Source of the DNA: an uncultured Cytophagales bacterium
GTDB lineage: Bacteria > Bacteroidota > Bacteroidia > Cytophagales > Thermoflexibacteraceae
Assembly (NCBI GenBank): GCA_938039675.1
Contig: CALHUI010000007.1
Location: 347,472 to 411,471, forward strand
Length of the DNA: 64,000 nucleotides
Reading direction: 5' to 3'
Shown here: piece by piece, positions 52,892-62,322 of the stretch
Numbering within the stretch: the stretch's first letter is position 1
Layout: each line of letters begins with the position of its first letter
Notes under the pieces: generated by a model
Database searches by the model: none
Seen by the model: only the letters and a program-made list of their open reading frames with translations
What the model was told of the DNA's origin: nothing
Translations under genes and position numbers: made by a program

Positions 52892-53494
52892 ATGAAATCC
52901 GATAATAAAACTGCAGGCTTAGGAATTTTGACAGCTTTTGCTGCGTCGCTGTGTTGCATAACGCCCTTGCTTACGGCTATTGCAGGTGCAGGAAGTTTTG
53001 TCGCTAAATTTGTATGGCTTGCTCCCTTGCGTCCCTATTTGACAATCGTAACCATTTGCGCAATTGCTTTTGCATGGTTCACTCAATGGAAAACGGCACA
53101 AACCTCAGCTGCTGACTGTTGCACCCCGAATAAGAAACCTTCATTTTTTCAAGGCAAAACATTTTTGAGTTTGGCTACGCTGCTGGCAGCTTTAATGCTC
53201 ACTTTACCTTATTACACGCACATATTTTACCCTGCAAAGGGGCAAACGCAAGCAGTAAGTTCATCCCCCATCCGCACAATTACATTTAAAATTGACGGAA
53301 TGACCTGCGGCGGATGTGTCGTCCACATTACTCAGGAAATTAAGCAGTTGGAAGGTATTGTTCATGTAAAGACTTCTTATGAAAAAGGTAATGCTATTGT
53401 TTCATTTGACAGTACTGCGGTTGATGTTGTTGCCATTGTAAAAGCTATTGATGAAACAGGCTATACCGTTGTTCAACATGCAATTGAGAAATAA
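52892..53494 (+). CDS. MerT-MerP fusion, mercuric-type metal transport protein
   Basis: This 200-residue protein fuses a MerT-like membrane part to a MerP-like heavy-metal-associated domain. The N-terminal helices carry the vicinal cysteines of SLCCITPLLTAIAG. About residues 130-200 form the HMA domain with the metal motif IDGMTCGGC. A middle DCCTPNKK pair adds two Cys. In mer operons such proteins import Hg(II) for reduction, but no merA or merR is in the window, so the metal is uncertain. The ATG at 52892 is set by the promoter. The GDCCVxC gene follows 10 bases later. Confidence 0.85.
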   Translation: MKSDNKTAGLGILTAFAASLCCITPLLTAIAGAGSFVAKFVWLAPLRPYLTIVTICAIAFAWFTQWKTAQTSAADCCTPNKKPSFFQGKTFLSLATLLAALMLTLPYYTHIFYPAKGQTQAVSSSPIRTITFKIDGMTCGGCVVHITQEIKQLEGIVHVKTSYEKGNAIVSFDSTAVDVVAIVKAIDETGYTVVQHAIEK

Positions 53495-53504
53495 CCAAAT
53501 AACT

Positions 53505-53732
53505 ATGGAAATCATTTTAAATTCCCTGATAACCTGTCCAAACTGCGGTTTTCGGAAAGAGGAAGTTATGGCTGCCGATGCCTGTCAGTATTTTTATACT
53601 TGTGAACTGTGCAAGTCTTTATTAAAGCCCCGCAAAGGCGATTGCTGCGTTTATTGCAGCTATGGTACCGTTCCTTGCCCGCCCATTCAGCAAAACAAAA
53701 CAAACCGATGCGGGAACAACTCACACAAATAG
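53505..53732 (+). CDS. GDCCVxC domain protein
   Basis: This 75-residue Cys-rich protein is of the GDCCVxC family, seen regularly next to MerTP genes and sometimes a selenoprotein. It contains LITCPNCGFRKEEVM, FYTCELCKSLLKPRKGDCC and VYCSYGTVPCPPIQ. All positions are Cys here, so it is the non-selenoprotein form. It is probably a metal-binding partner of the upstream MerTP protein. The ATG at 53505 is chosen because the preceding in-frame residues belong to the MerTP region. Confidence 0.85.
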   Translation: MEIILNSLITCPNCGFRKEEVMAADACQYFYTCELCKSLLKPRKGDCCVYCSYGTVPCPPIQQNKTNRCGNNSHK

Positions 53733-53865
53733 CTTGCGCTAAACATTTTACCTGCGCGCAAAGTTTGTAGATATGCCTTTGAAACACTATCTTTTCAGCC
53801 GTATCAACCTCACTGCTTTCTAACCGGCTTTTTTGCTTTATTACCATTAACCTGCACGGAATTTC

Positions 53866-55788
53866 ATGCAGCATCATTTACGACTTATTTTTTTGATAAG
53901 TATTACTGCCTGTTTATGGGCTTGCACCAACAAAGAAAGCTCATCTGAAAATATCAAATCGGTACCGACTTATACTGTAGAGCAGTTTCTGAATACCCGC
54001 AAAATATTCGGCAGCGCGTTTTCGCCCAACGAATTAAAGGTGATGTATTCCAGCAATGAAACAGGTATTTTCAATGCTTTTGAGATAGACACGGAAGGTA
54101 TCGGGCAACCTAAGCAGCTTACCTTTTCCAAAGAAAATGCTATTTATGCAATATCTTATTTCCCTGAAGATGAGCGCATTCTGTTCAAAAGTGACCGCGG
54201 AGGCAATGAAATTACCAACCTGTTTGTCAAAGAAAAAAACGGCACACTGCGCAACATTACGCCCGACTCTACCGCAAAATCGGAGTTTCTTGCATGGGCT
54301 GCCGACCGCAAAAGTTTTTTCTACATCTCCAACCGCCGCGACAAAAAGTTATTTGACCTGTACGAAATGGACATTAATGGGTTCAACGCCCAAATGATTT
54401 ATCAAAATGAGGGCGAAATGATTCCCGTATGCATATCGGACGATAAACGCTATGTAGCACTGCAAAAAAAAATTTCGCGCCGCCGTACAGAAATGTATGT
54501 GTACGATACTCAACTGCGCAAAACACTACCTATCAATCCATTGGAAGGCGATGTAGTACAAAACCCGCTCAATTTTAAGCCTCAGTCTTATTTGCTCAAT
54601 TTCGTAACCGACAAAGATGCCGAGTTTTTATACGTAAAAAGCTATGACTTAGCCACAGGAAAAACGGAAGAAATTGCCCGGGCCGATTGGGACGTTTACA
54701 AGACGTATTACTCCCGCACCGGAAAGTACAGGGTGGAATATATCAACCGCGATGCCCGAGTAGAAATTAAGATTTATGAAACAGCCTCCAACCGCCCGGT
54801 AAACTTACCCACACTGCCCGAAGGCGAGATATCGTCGGTAAATATTTCGGACAGCGAGCAATTAATGGCATTTTATGTGAACAGTTCCAAATCGCCGAAC
54901 GATTTGTATATTTATAACTTTTCTACGGGCAAGTATAGAAAACTGACCAATGCACTCAGCCGCGAAATTGACCCGAATGATTTGGTGGCAGGGCGGGTTA
55001 TCCGTTATCGTTCTTACGACAGCATGGAAATTCCCTCCATTCTGTACACGCCTCACATAGCAACACAGACGGAGGCCAAACTGCCTGCCGTGCTTTGGAT
55101 TCACGGCGGCCCCGGTGGCCAATCGCGCCTGAACTATACCCCGCTGATTCAATACATGGTAAACAGAGGCTACGTTGTGCTGGCGGTAAACCATCGCGGC
55201 AGTCTGGGATACGGCAAAACTTTTTTTGCCGCCGATGACCGCAAACACGGCGACGTGGATTTAAAAGACTGTATTGCAGCCAAAGGATATTTGCACAGTC
55301 TGGGGTATGTGGACACCACCCGTGTGGCTATTGCTGGCGGCAGCTACGGCGGCTATATGGCCTTGGCAGCCTTGACATTCAGCCCCCAATCTTTTGCTTT
55401 GGGGGTGGATATTTTCGGAGTATCCAACTGGTTGCGCACGCTGAACAGCATTCCGCCTTGGTGGGAGTCCGCACGCAAAGAGCTCTACAATGAAATTGGC
55501 GACCCCAAAGCCGACTCTGTCATGCTTTACAACAAGTCGCCGCTGTTTCATGCAAAAAACATCTGCCGTCCGCTACTGGTGATTCAGGGTGCCAATGACC
55601 CGCGCGTGCTGAAAATAGAATCCGACCAGATTGTAGAGGCGGTGCGCAAAAACAATGTACCACTTGAATACGTCTTGCTGCCCGACGAGGGACACGGCTT
55701 CAGCAAACGCGAAAATGAACAATTGGTTTATGAAAAAATTGTTCGCTTTATGGACAAGCACCTCAAAAATGAACTGCCCGTGCAATAG
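53866..55788 (+). CDS. S9-family serine peptidase (prolyl oligopeptidase-like), lipoprotein-like
   Basis: This 640-residue exported peptidase has an N-terminal signal with a Cys (SITACLWACTNKES) that suggests lipid anchoring, though the lipobox is imperfect. The first ~390 residues form the beta-propeller. The catalytic domain has the oxyanion region WIHGGPGGQSR, the nucleophile GGSYGGYM, the Asp in QGANDPRV and the His in DEGHGFS. It is an S9C-like acylaminoacyl/dipeptidyl peptidase type. The tsaB start follows 2 bases after its stop. Confidence 0.88.
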   Translation: MQHHLRLIFLISITACLWACTNKESSSENIKSVPTYTVEQFLNTRKIFGSAFSPNELKVMYSSNETGIFNAFEIDTEGIGQPKQLTFSKENAIYAISYFPEDERILFKSDRGGNEITNLFVKEKNGTLRNITPDSTAKSEFLAWAADRKSFFYISNRRDKKLFDLYEMDINGFNAQMIYQNEGEMIPVCISDDKRYVALQKKISRRRTEMYVYDTQLRKTLPINPLEGDVVQNPLNFKPQSYLLNFVTDKDAEFLYVKSYDLATGKTEEIARADWDVYKTYYSRTGKYRVEYINRDARVEIKIYETASNRPVNLPTLPEGEISSVNISDSEQLMAFYVNSSKSPNDLYIYNFSTGKYRKLTNALSREIDPNDLVAGRVIRYRSYDSMEIPSILYTPHIATQTEAKLPAVLWIHGGPGGQSRLNYTPLIQYMVNRGYVVLAVNHRGSLGYGKTFFAADDRKHGDVDLKDCIAAKGYLHSLGYVDTTRVAIAGGSYGGYMALAALTFSPQSFALGVDIFGVSNWLRTLNSIPPWWESARKELYNEIGDPKADSVMLYNKSPLFHAKNICRPLLVIQGANDPRVLKIESDQIVEAVRKNNVPLEYVLLPDEGHGFSKRENEQLVYEKIVRFMDKHLKNELPVQ

Positions 55789-55790
55789 TT

Positions 55791-56516
55791 TTGCGTAACT
55801 ATCGGCTTAAACCTCCTCCGTTACTTTTGGATACATCAACGGATAGTATATTACTCAGCATAGAAACTTCGGGCACAACCTGTTCGGTAGCACTGCATGG
55901 CAACGGGCAACTGATTGCTTACGCAGAGTTGCATCAGGAAAAGTCCCATTCGGGCAGGCTAACCCTAATGATTGATGAGTTGCTCCGACACTGCGACCTA
56001 ACGATGCAATCGCTGACAGCAGTAGCCGTTTCGGAAGGGCCGGGGTCTTACACAGGCTTGCGAATTGGTATTTCCACTGCCAAAGGTATTTGCTTTGGGT
56101 TGGGCATTCCCCTGCTGGCTGTTGATACTTTGCAGGCTATGAGCCATGGCATAGTATCGCAAAGCGTTCTATCGAATAAAGTATTACTTTGCCCATGTAT
56201 AGATGCCCGCCGCATGGAAATTTACCGCTCGGTTTGGAATGCCGAAGGTAACTGCCTGCTTGCCTCAGAACCACACGTATTGCAGGCAGATTCGTTTGCA
56301 GCCTTTGGCAGCCGTCCCTTGTGGCTGTTTGGCAGCGGTGCGGAGAAAACTTTTGCAACGATTGAGCATCCTGATAAACACCTGTTGCCCAATATTCAGC
56401 CATCGGCGCGCTTTGTGGGAGAACTTGCCCTGAAAATGCCCCGTTGTGTGGATATTGCCTATTTTGAGCCGCAATATATTAAGCCTTTTTATACACCTCA
56501 GAAGCAAGTAAAATAA
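55791..56516 (+). CDS. tsaB: tRNA threonylcarbamoyladenosine synthesis protein TsaB
   Basis: TsaB pairs with TsaD to make t6A at position 37 of ANN-decoding tRNAs. The TsaB core is clear: ILLSIETSGTTCSVALHG, AELHQEKSHSGRL, and VSEGPGSYTGLRIGISTAKG. No ATG occurs before the core; the first Met is about 60 codons in, so a TTG start is required. TTG 55791 gives 241 residues, and TTG 55827 gives a start closer to the conserved strand. The start is therefore uncertain. It lies 2 bases behind the S9 peptidase gene. Confidence 0.87.
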   Translation: MRNYRLKPPPLLLDTSTDSILLSIETSGTTCSVALHGNGQLIAYAELHQEKSHSGRLTLMIDELLRHCDLTMQSLTAVAVSEGPGSYTGLRIGISTAKGICFGLGIPLLAVDTLQAMSHGIVSQSVLSNKVLLCPCIDARRMEIYRSVWNAEGNCLLASEPHVLQADSFAAFGSRPLWLFGSGAEKTFATIEHPDKHLLPNIQPSARFVGELALKMPRCVDIAYFEPQYIKPFYTPQKQVK

Positions 56517-56853
56517 TTTTCAAGTTATTGGCAGGGTAAGATAAAATTTCTCAACTAAAAGGCTTTATACGCATGCAAGCTGTACAATAAAATATTTAAA
56601 AAATTTTAATTTTTGCCATAAATATAAATTTTTTGATGAATAGCGGGCTCTATCGTGAGAAAAATAAGTCAGAGGCTGTTTCGATAATGCCTGCATCGGG
56701 CGAAAGCTGTCATAACCAAAATAGCGTTTGGGAATTTTTTCTTTACTTACCCACAGGGAATCAGATGTGTGGGGCTAAAATATGTAGGTACATAGGATTT
56801 TTTGTAGATGCATTCTTCGTGTAGCAACAGAGCACACACTGTTGCTACCTACC
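56517..56853. other. Intergenic region without a gene
   Basis: This 337-base convergent gap lies between tsaB and the proline dehydrogenase gene. A 63-codon frame at 56633-56824 has no protein-like features. At 56821-56848 there is a perfect 10-base inverted repeat, listed separately. I see nothing else. Confidence 0.4.
56821..56848. terminator. Hairpin after the proline dehydrogenase gene
   Basis: GTAGCAACAG and its perfect reverse complement flank an 8-base loop, 5 bases beyond the proline dehydrogenase stop. It lacks a T-run on either strand, so it may be a terminator, an mRNA 3'-end stabiliser or a repeat element. Confidence 0.5.
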
Positions 56854-58092
56854 TTACCGCTTCCCTTTGCGGCGTTGTAGTTCGCGCTGAACCAGCAATA
56901 ACTCTCGGCTGCTTTGCCCTGCTACCGACGTATTCTCCTGTGCACGGCGAAACAAATAAGGCATTACTGCCTCTACGGGGCCATAGGGCAGATATTTTGC
57001 CACGTTATAACCGGCTTTTGCCAGATTGAACGAAATATTATCGCTCATGCCGTAAAGTTGGGCAAAATACACATCGGGGTCGTTGGGCTTGATGTTGTAT
57101 TTTTCCATGAGTGCTATCAGGAAATGGCAACTGTCTTCATTGTGCGTACCTGCACATAATGCAATGCGTTGTTTGTTGTCAATGCAGAATTTGAGTGCTT
57201 CGTTAAAGTCGCGGTCGCAGGCCTCTTTGTTGGGCTGAATAGGGTCAGGATAGCCCATTTGTGCAGCTCTGGCACGCTCTTTTTCCATATAAGCGCCGCG
57301 TACTAATTTGGCACCAAGATAAAACCCCTGCCGCACGGCCAGTGCACGCGCCTGCCGCAATTTCTCCATACGGTCGATGGTGTACATCTGATAGGTATTA
57401 TAGACAATTACCTGCTTGCGATTGTATTTTTCCATCATTTCATAGGCCAGCGCATCAATGGCATCCTGAATCCAAGTTTCCTCGCCGTCAATGAAAATGC
57501 GCACATTGTTTTCCGCTGCCGTACGGCAAATTTCATCTATGCGCTCACGCACGCGCTCAAAGGTTTTCAGTTCGGAGGGCAGCAACGGCAAACTTTTGCC
57601 TTTTATGCTTGCCGAAACTTTTTCCAACAAACGAAAAGGAGCAAGCCCTGTTACCTTAAATACGCAAAAAGGAATTTCTGTACGGTGTTGGGCGGCGTAG
57701 TGAATGGTGGCTATGGTTTCCTGACATGTTTTGTCAAAACCTGCTTCTGTTTTTTCGCCCTCTACCGAGTAGTCCAAAATAGCACCCACGCCAAACTTTG
57801 CCATTTGGCGAATAACTGCCTTACAATCGTTGATGCTTTCACCGCCGCAAAACTGCTTGAACAGCGTCGCTTTGAGCAAGCCTTTAATAGGTAAACCCAC
57901 TTTCAGCCCCCACTCTACCAGGCCTGTACCCGTATTGACTAACCAATTGTGGTTAATAGACTTGAACAATAAATAGCTCTGATACAACTGCGCATCGGTT
58001 TTCATGGCAAAAGCCACGGCTGTGTCTTCAAAAGAAACAGTTGTACCGAACTTATTGGCAGAAAAAGTTTGCGTGTGCATGGCTTCTATCAT
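56854..58092 (-). CDS. Proline dehydrogenase
   Basis: This 412-residue flavoprotein oxidises proline to pyrroline-5-carboxylate. It has the PutA-type PRODH barrel: VGAILDYSVEGEK, FCVFKVTGLAPFRLL, RIFIDGEETW, LGAKLVRGAYMEKERARA and the C-terminal YLPYGPVEAVMPYLFRRAQEN, which holds the Tyr and Arg residues of the proline site. It is a monofunctional enzyme without the P5C dehydrogenase domain. A second ATG at 58080 is possible. The gene is divergent from the dipeptide epimerase. Confidence 0.93.
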   Translation of the reverse strand: MIEAMHTQTFSANKFGTTVSFEDTAVAFAMKTDAQLYQSYLLFKSINHNWLVNTGTGLVEWGLKVGLPIKGLLKATLFKQFCGGESINDCKAVIRQMAKFGVGAILDYSVEGEKTEAGFDKTCQETIATIHYAAQHRTEIPFCVFKVTGLAPFRLLEKVSASIKGKSLPLLPSELKTFERVRERIDEICRTAAENNVRIFIDGEETWIQDAIDALAYEMMEKYNRKQVIVYNTYQMYTIDRMEKLRQARALAVRQGFYLGAKLVRGAYMEKERARAAQMGYPDPIQPNKEACDRDFNEALKFCIDNKQRIALCAGTHNEDSCHFLIALMEKYNIKPNDPDVYFAQLYGMSDNISFNLAKAGYNVAKYLPYGPVEAVMPYLFRRAQENTSVAGQSSRELLLVQRELQRRKGKR

Positions 58093-58134
58093 TATGTGTT
58101 TGGGTGTGCAATATTAGAACCAAAACCGTAATTT

Positions 58135-58142
58135 TAAGTTTG
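58135..58142 (+). promoter_or_regulatory. Possible -7 element for the dipeptide epimerase
   Basis: TAAGTTTG, 19 bases upstream of the ATG at 58161. There is no TTG at a fitting distance. Its position supports 58161 over the upstream frame start at 58041. Confidence 0.35.
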
Positions 58143-58160
58143 AGCTTTATCTTTTTCGTT

Positions 58161-59192
58161 ATGCAAGTTTTTCTGCGCCGCTACGTGCTGGAACTGCGCA
58201 ATCGCTTTACCATTGCGCATGACTCGCGAACGCACCAACATACGATGGTTCTTGCCCTTTCCGATGGTGAAACGGTCGGCTATGGTGAGGCTACCGAAAA
58301 CCCTTACTATGGCGTTACTTTTGAAAAATTGGAACAGGCACTTACCGGTTTGCAGCCGCTGCTGAGCAACTATCGGTTTTCTACGCCGCAACAATTGTGG
58401 GCAGATGCCAAACCCTATCTGCATGAATTACCTTTTGCACAGTGTGCACTGGACGAAGCCGCATGGGACTATTACGGGCGAAAAATCGGCAAACCCGTGT
58501 ACGAAATCTTAGGGTTGAAACCTGCTTGTGCGCCTATTAGCAACTACACCATAGGCATTGATACGGTTGAAATAATGGTCGCCAAAATGCAGGCACAACC
58601 TTGGCCAATTTACAAAATCAAACTGGGCACGGCGCATGATTTGGAAATTGTCCGTCAACTGCGCCGCCACACCAATGCGCGTTTTCGGGTGGATGCCAAC
58701 TGCGCCTGGACTGCCGAACAAACCATCCGCTATTCGGAAGAACTGTCCGGATTGGGCGTTGAATTCATTGAACAACCCCTCAAAGCCAACGATTGGGAAG
58801 GGATGAAAGAAGTGTTTGTACATAGCCATTTGCCCGTCATCGCTGATGAAAGCTGCATCACAGAAGCTGATGTGGCACGTTGCAAGGGCTATTTCCACGG
58901 CATCAACATCAAACTGACCAAATGCGGAGGCCCGACTGCCGCCCTGCGGATGATTGCACAAGCGCGGGAGTGGCAAATGAAGGTGATGATGGGCTGCATG
59001 ACCGAATCCAGTGTCGGTATTTCTGCCATTGCACACCTTGCCCCGCTGCTGGACTATTTGGATATGGACGGCGCACTGCTCATCAAAAACGATTTGGCCG
59101 AAGGAGCCCAAGCAACTCCACACGGCATTGTTTTTACCAATCGCAACGGCACGGGCGTGCAGATGTACGACAGTTTCCCAAACACAGACTAA
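58161..59192 (+). CDS. L-Ala-D/L-Glu epimerase-like dipeptide epimerase (enolase superfamily)
   Basis: This 343-residue enolase-superfamily enzyme is of the muconate-lactonizing subgroup. The catalytic Lys pair lies in IYKIKLGT (K-x-K) and INIKLTKCGG, and the metal ligands are in RVDANCAW (Asp), FIEQPL (Glu) and IADESC (Asp). These match dipeptide epimerases that convert L-Ala-D-Glu in peptidoglycan recycling, although specificities vary in this family. Translation from 58161 avoids a non-homologous extension. Confidence 0.88.
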   Translation: MQVFLRRYVLELRNRFTIAHDSRTHQHTMVLALSDGETVGYGEATENPYYGVTFEKLEQALTGLQPLLSNYRFSTPQQLWADAKPYLHELPFAQCALDEAAWDYYGRKIGKPVYEILGLKPACAPISNYTIGIDTVEIMVAKMQAQPWPIYKIKLGTAHDLEIVRQLRRHTNARFRVDANCAWTAEQTIRYSEELSGLGVEFIEQPLKANDWEGMKEVFVHSHLPVIADESCITEADVARCKGYFHGINIKLTKCGGPTAALRMIAQAREWQMKVMMGCMTESSVGISAIAHLAPLLDYLDMDGALLIKNDLAEGAQATPHGIVFTNRNGTGVQMYDSFPNTD

Positions 59193-59242
59193 CACATTCT
59201 GCCAATTTTGCGTATATTTAACCAAGGATTTTAACTCGTTCA

Positions 59243-59983
59243 ATGATGGCAAACAGCGGCTTATTATACGATATGGCTTTTTTCTTCACCCAGCCATGGG
59301 TGAGCGCATTCCTGATTCTGACGCTGATGGCAGGCATGATTCTGGAACTTAAAATGCCCGGCACTATCATCCCCTTGCTTATCGGACTGTTAGCTGCGGC
59401 AGTCTATTTCGGCTCTTACTACCTGATGGGGCTGACCGAGTGGTGGGAAATCCTGATTTTTGCCATTGGCTTCCTGTTGATGGTTGCCGAAATTTTTATT
59501 GCCCCCGGTTTTGGCGCAGCAGGCATCGGCGGCGTTATTTTGCTGGTGAGCGGTCTTGTAATGGCCGCTTTACCTAATGAAGGTATGGATTTTGAACAAG
59601 TACATACTGCCGATGCCGTTACATCGTTAAGCATGGTACTGGCAGGTGTGTTGGGCGGCATCATTGCTTTGCTTTATGCAGCCAAAAACATCATCAATTC
59701 CCGCTTTTTCCGAAAAGCAGCGCTCAATCAGGCGCTGGATGCCAAAGACGGGTACGCTATGGGTGTATCACTGCAAAGTTTGGTAGGCAAACCCGCGCTG
59801 GTGCGCACTGTGCTGCGTCCTTCGGGGAAGGTAGAAATTGACGGAAAATTGTATGAAGCCACTTCGTTTGATTCTTTTGTAGAAGCAGGCAAATGGGTGT
59901 ATGTAACCGATGTGGAAGGCAGTATGTTACGCGTGCGTGCGGATGAGTCAGCAGCAACAGGCTCTGCTATTATGAAAGCGTAA
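59243..59983 (+). CDS. NfeD-family membrane protein, short form
   Basis: This 246-residue NfeD protein lacks the N-terminal ClpP-like protease domain. It has hydrophobic helices (FLILTLMAGMILELKMPGTI, then AVYFGSYYLMGLTEWW and later segments), the conserved FIAPGFGAAGIGGVILLVSG, and a C-terminal OB-fold domain (about 170-240: LVGKPALVRTVLRPSGKVEI). NfeD proteins work with SPFH/flotillin-type partners in membrane organisation, but none is visible here. It is the first of three same-strand genes ending with htrA. Confidence 0.85.
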   Translation: MMANSGLLYDMAFFFTQPWVSAFLILTLMAGMILELKMPGTIIPLLIGLLAAAVYFGSYYLMGLTEWWEILIFAIGFLLMVAEIFIAPGFGAAGIGGVILLVSGLVMAALPNEGMDFEQVHTADAVTSLSMVLAGVLGGIIALLYAAKNIINSRFFRKAALNQALDAKDGYAMGVSLQSLVGKPALVRTVLRPSGKVEIDGKLYEATSFDSFVEAGKWVYVTDVEGSMLRVRADESAATGSAIMKA

Positions 59984-60001
59984 ATCTGAAATAAACCATT
60001 C

Positions 60002-60733
60002 ATGAAATCAATTTTTTCTATTGTAATTGCTCTGGGACTATGGGCTGTAACGCTGCAAGTAAACGCCCAAACCAAACATTTGGAGAAGTTAGAAATCGGC
60101 AACGCATTGTTTCGCGAAGGAAGCTATCAGGAAGCTATTGATGCTTACACGGAAGCCATTGCCTTAGACAGCACACTTATACAAGCCTACAACAACCGCG
60201 GCAATGCGTACTTTCGGCTCAATCAGTTCATCAATGCCTTATCGGACTACGACAAGGTTATTTCACGCAGCCCCAAAGATGCCGACGCATATTTGAATAG
60301 AGGAAATGTGTATGCCATTATCGGCGATAACTGGCGCGCCGTCCGCGATTACAACACAGCTATTAACCTGAATAACAAAAACGAAGAAGCCTATTACAAT
60401 CGAGCTTTGACCTATTTTTACCTGAAAAACTATATTAAAGCCAAAGAGGACATGATGCAGTGCGTCAAGCTCAATCCTAAAAATGTGGAAGCACAGAATT
60501 ATTTGGGCATCTGTCTGTATTTTGAAGGAAAACCTGCCGAGGCGCTCACACACATAGGCAAGGCTATTGAAATTGCCCCTCAATATGCCGAAGCATATTA
60601 CCATCGTGCCACCGTGTATTTCGGGGAAAAGATGTACGGACAAGCACTGCAAGATATAGAAAAGGCTATTCAACTAGCTCCCCACATTGCCGAATACAAA
60701 GCATTAAAAGTAGAAATTGAAAAAGTTAAATGA
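60002..60733 (+). CDS. TPR-repeat protein, exported
   Basis: This 243-residue protein has a signal peptide (ending VNAQ). About six tetratricopeptide repeats follow (GNALFREGSYQEAIDAYTEA, then AYNNRGNAYFRLNQFINALS, and similar units). It overlaps the htrA start by ATGA, so the two proteins are translated together and may act together in the periplasm. The partner and function are not readable from the repeats. Confidence 0.85.
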   Translation: MKSIFSIVIALGLWAVTLQVNAQTKHLEKLEIGNALFREGSYQEAIDAYTEAIALDSTLIQAYNNRGNAYFRLNQFINALSDYDKVISRSPKDADAYLNRGNVYAIIGDNWRAVRDYNTAINLNNKNEEAYYNRALTYFYLKNYIKAKEDMMQCVKLNPKNVEAQNYLGICLYFEGKPAEALTHIGKAIEIAPQYAEAYYHRATVYFGEKMYGQALQDIEKAIQLAPHIAEYKALKVEIEKVK

Positions 60734-62202
60734 AAAAAATTATGGCCGGTATCAGTAAACGTTGGTTTTTTGCATCGGTGTTTGTGGCTGCCGTTATAGG
60801 CGGGGCGTTTTCGCTGGGCACTTATTTGTTGTTTTTTCAGCAAAAACCATTGCCTCAGCCTGTTGTGGGAGGTGCGAACAGTGCAGCAAAATTTACAAGT
60901 GCATTTGAGAAATTGACGAAAAATTTTACCGTACCCGAAGGTATGAACTTTCTGTTGGCAGCCGAGCGCAGCACGCCTTCGGTAGTCCATATTCGTACAC
61001 AGTACAAAGGCAGCGCAAGCACTATGATGGGCTTTTTTGACGATAGCGACGAGAACAGCCGCCGTGGCATGTCCACAGGCTCAGGGGTTATTATTTCGGA
61101 AGATGGCTTTGTGCTCACCAATCACCATGTGATTGAGCAAGCCGATGAAATCGTTGTTACATTAGACGATAAGCGGCAGTTTAATGCTACCATCATTGGG
61201 CAAGACCCGACAACCGACCTTGCACTCATAAAAATTCAGGCAAACAATCTTGTCCCCATTGCCTACGGCAACTCCGATGAAGTAAAAGTCGGGGAGTGGG
61301 TACTCGCCGTAGGCAATCCGTTCGACCTGACCTCTACCGTTACGGCGGGCATCATCAGCGGTAAAGCACGCAACATCAACCTGTTGTTCAGCAACGACGG
61401 GCTGACAATAGAATCTTTCCTGCAAACCGATGCAGCCGTCAATCCGGGCAACAGCGGCGGGGCATTGGTCAATCTCAAAGGCGAATTGATAGGCATTAAC
61501 ACCGCCATTGCCACCCGCACGGGAACTTATGCAGGATATTCGTTTGCCGTACCAGTGAATTTGGCAAAAAAAGTAGCGGAGGACTTATATCGCCACGGTC
61601 AGGTGCAGCGCGCCCTGCTCGGCGTAAGCATCAACGAAGTAACAAACGAAATTGCCCGCAAGTACAATTTAACAGCTATTCGCGGAATATTTGTTAGCGG
61701 TGTCAATCAGGGCAGCGGGGCGGCCGATGCGGGTGTACAAACCGGTGATGTCATTATTTCCATAGACGGAAAAGAGGTTAATACCGTATCGGGTTTACAG
61801 GAAATTGTAGCATGTCACCGCCCAGGAGATAAGGTAGATGTAATTATAGAAAGGAAAGGCGAGGAGAAAAAACTTCGCATTACCCTCAAAAACAAAAGCA
61901 ACAGCATAGGGATAATAAGTGCCCATTTGCAAGTTCCGCAGTGGAATGCAGAAGTTGAAGAGCTCAGTTCGGAGGAAAAAAAACAACTCAAATTGGAAAG
62001 CGGCTTAAAAATTACCCGCCTCGGCGATGGATTGCTGAAATCTAACCGCGTACCAGAGGGTTTTATTATTACGCATATTGACAAAAAAGCCGTGCACTCC
62101 ATTGCAGAGTTGCAGCGCCTGTTGGCACGCAAAAAGAACAAATTCTTACTGGAAGGCCTTAATAAACAAGGCGAACGCACATTCTTTGGTATCGGGTTTT
62201 AA
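60730..62202 (+). CDS. HtrA/DegP-type serine protease with PDZ domain
   Basis: This 490-residue membrane-anchored protease has an N-terminal helix (about 11-35) followed by a trypsin-like domain. The triad is H133 in TNHHVIEQ, D163 in TTDLALIK and S242 in NPGNSGGAL. A PDZ domain (about 300-390) has RGIFVSGVNQGSGAADAGVQ. A C-terminal region (about 400-490) resembles a second, divergent PDZ. It degrades or refolds damaged envelope proteins. It is the last gene of the NfeD-TPR-HtrA group. Confidence 0.93.
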   Translation: MKKIMAGISKRWFFASVFVAAVIGGAFSLGTYLLFFQQKPLPQPVVGGANSAAKFTSAFEKLTKNFTVPEGMNFLLAAERSTPSVVHIRTQYKGSASTMMGFFDDSDENSRRGMSTGSGVIISEDGFVLTNHHVIEQADEIVVTLDDKRQFNATIIGQDPTTDLALIKIQANNLVPIAYGNSDEVKVGEWVLAVGNPFDLTSTVTAGIISGKARNINLLFSNDGLTIESFLQTDAAVNPGNSGGALVNLKGELIGINTAIATRTGTYAGYSFAVPVNLAKKVAEDLYRHGQVQRALLGVSINEVTNEIARKYNLTAIRGIFVSGVNQGSGAADAGVQTGDVIISIDGKEVNTVSGLQEIVACHRPGDKVDVIIERKGEEKKLRITLKNKSNSIGIISAHLQVPQWNAEVEELSSEEKKQLKLESGLKITRLGDGLLKSNRVPEGFIITHIDKKAVHSIAELQRLLARKKNKFLLEGLNKQGERTFFGIGF

Positions 62203-62279
62203 GAATGTCGGCTAAAATTATACAAAACTGCAAGTGATTTGTAAACCCTCTATGTAAGTTGCTGAAAAACAATTACTTA

Positions 62280-62310
62280 AACCTGAAAAACCTTTAAAAC
62301 CCATCAGGTT
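62280..62310. repeat. Inverted repeat AACCTGA...TCAGGTT
   Basis: A 7-base perfect stem (62280-62286 with 62304-62310) encloses a 17-base A-rich loop. I recall similar AACCTG/CAGGTT palindromes as dispersed repeats in Cytophagales; this is from memory and unverified. Confidence 0.5.
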
Positions 62311-62322
62311 GGCGTATAACCC

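Noticed and set aside
56633..56824. 63-codon plus-strand frame between tsaB and the proline dehydrogenase gene.
   Set aside because: Amino-acid composition is not protein-like, it starts with a weak codon, and no homology or promoter is evident.
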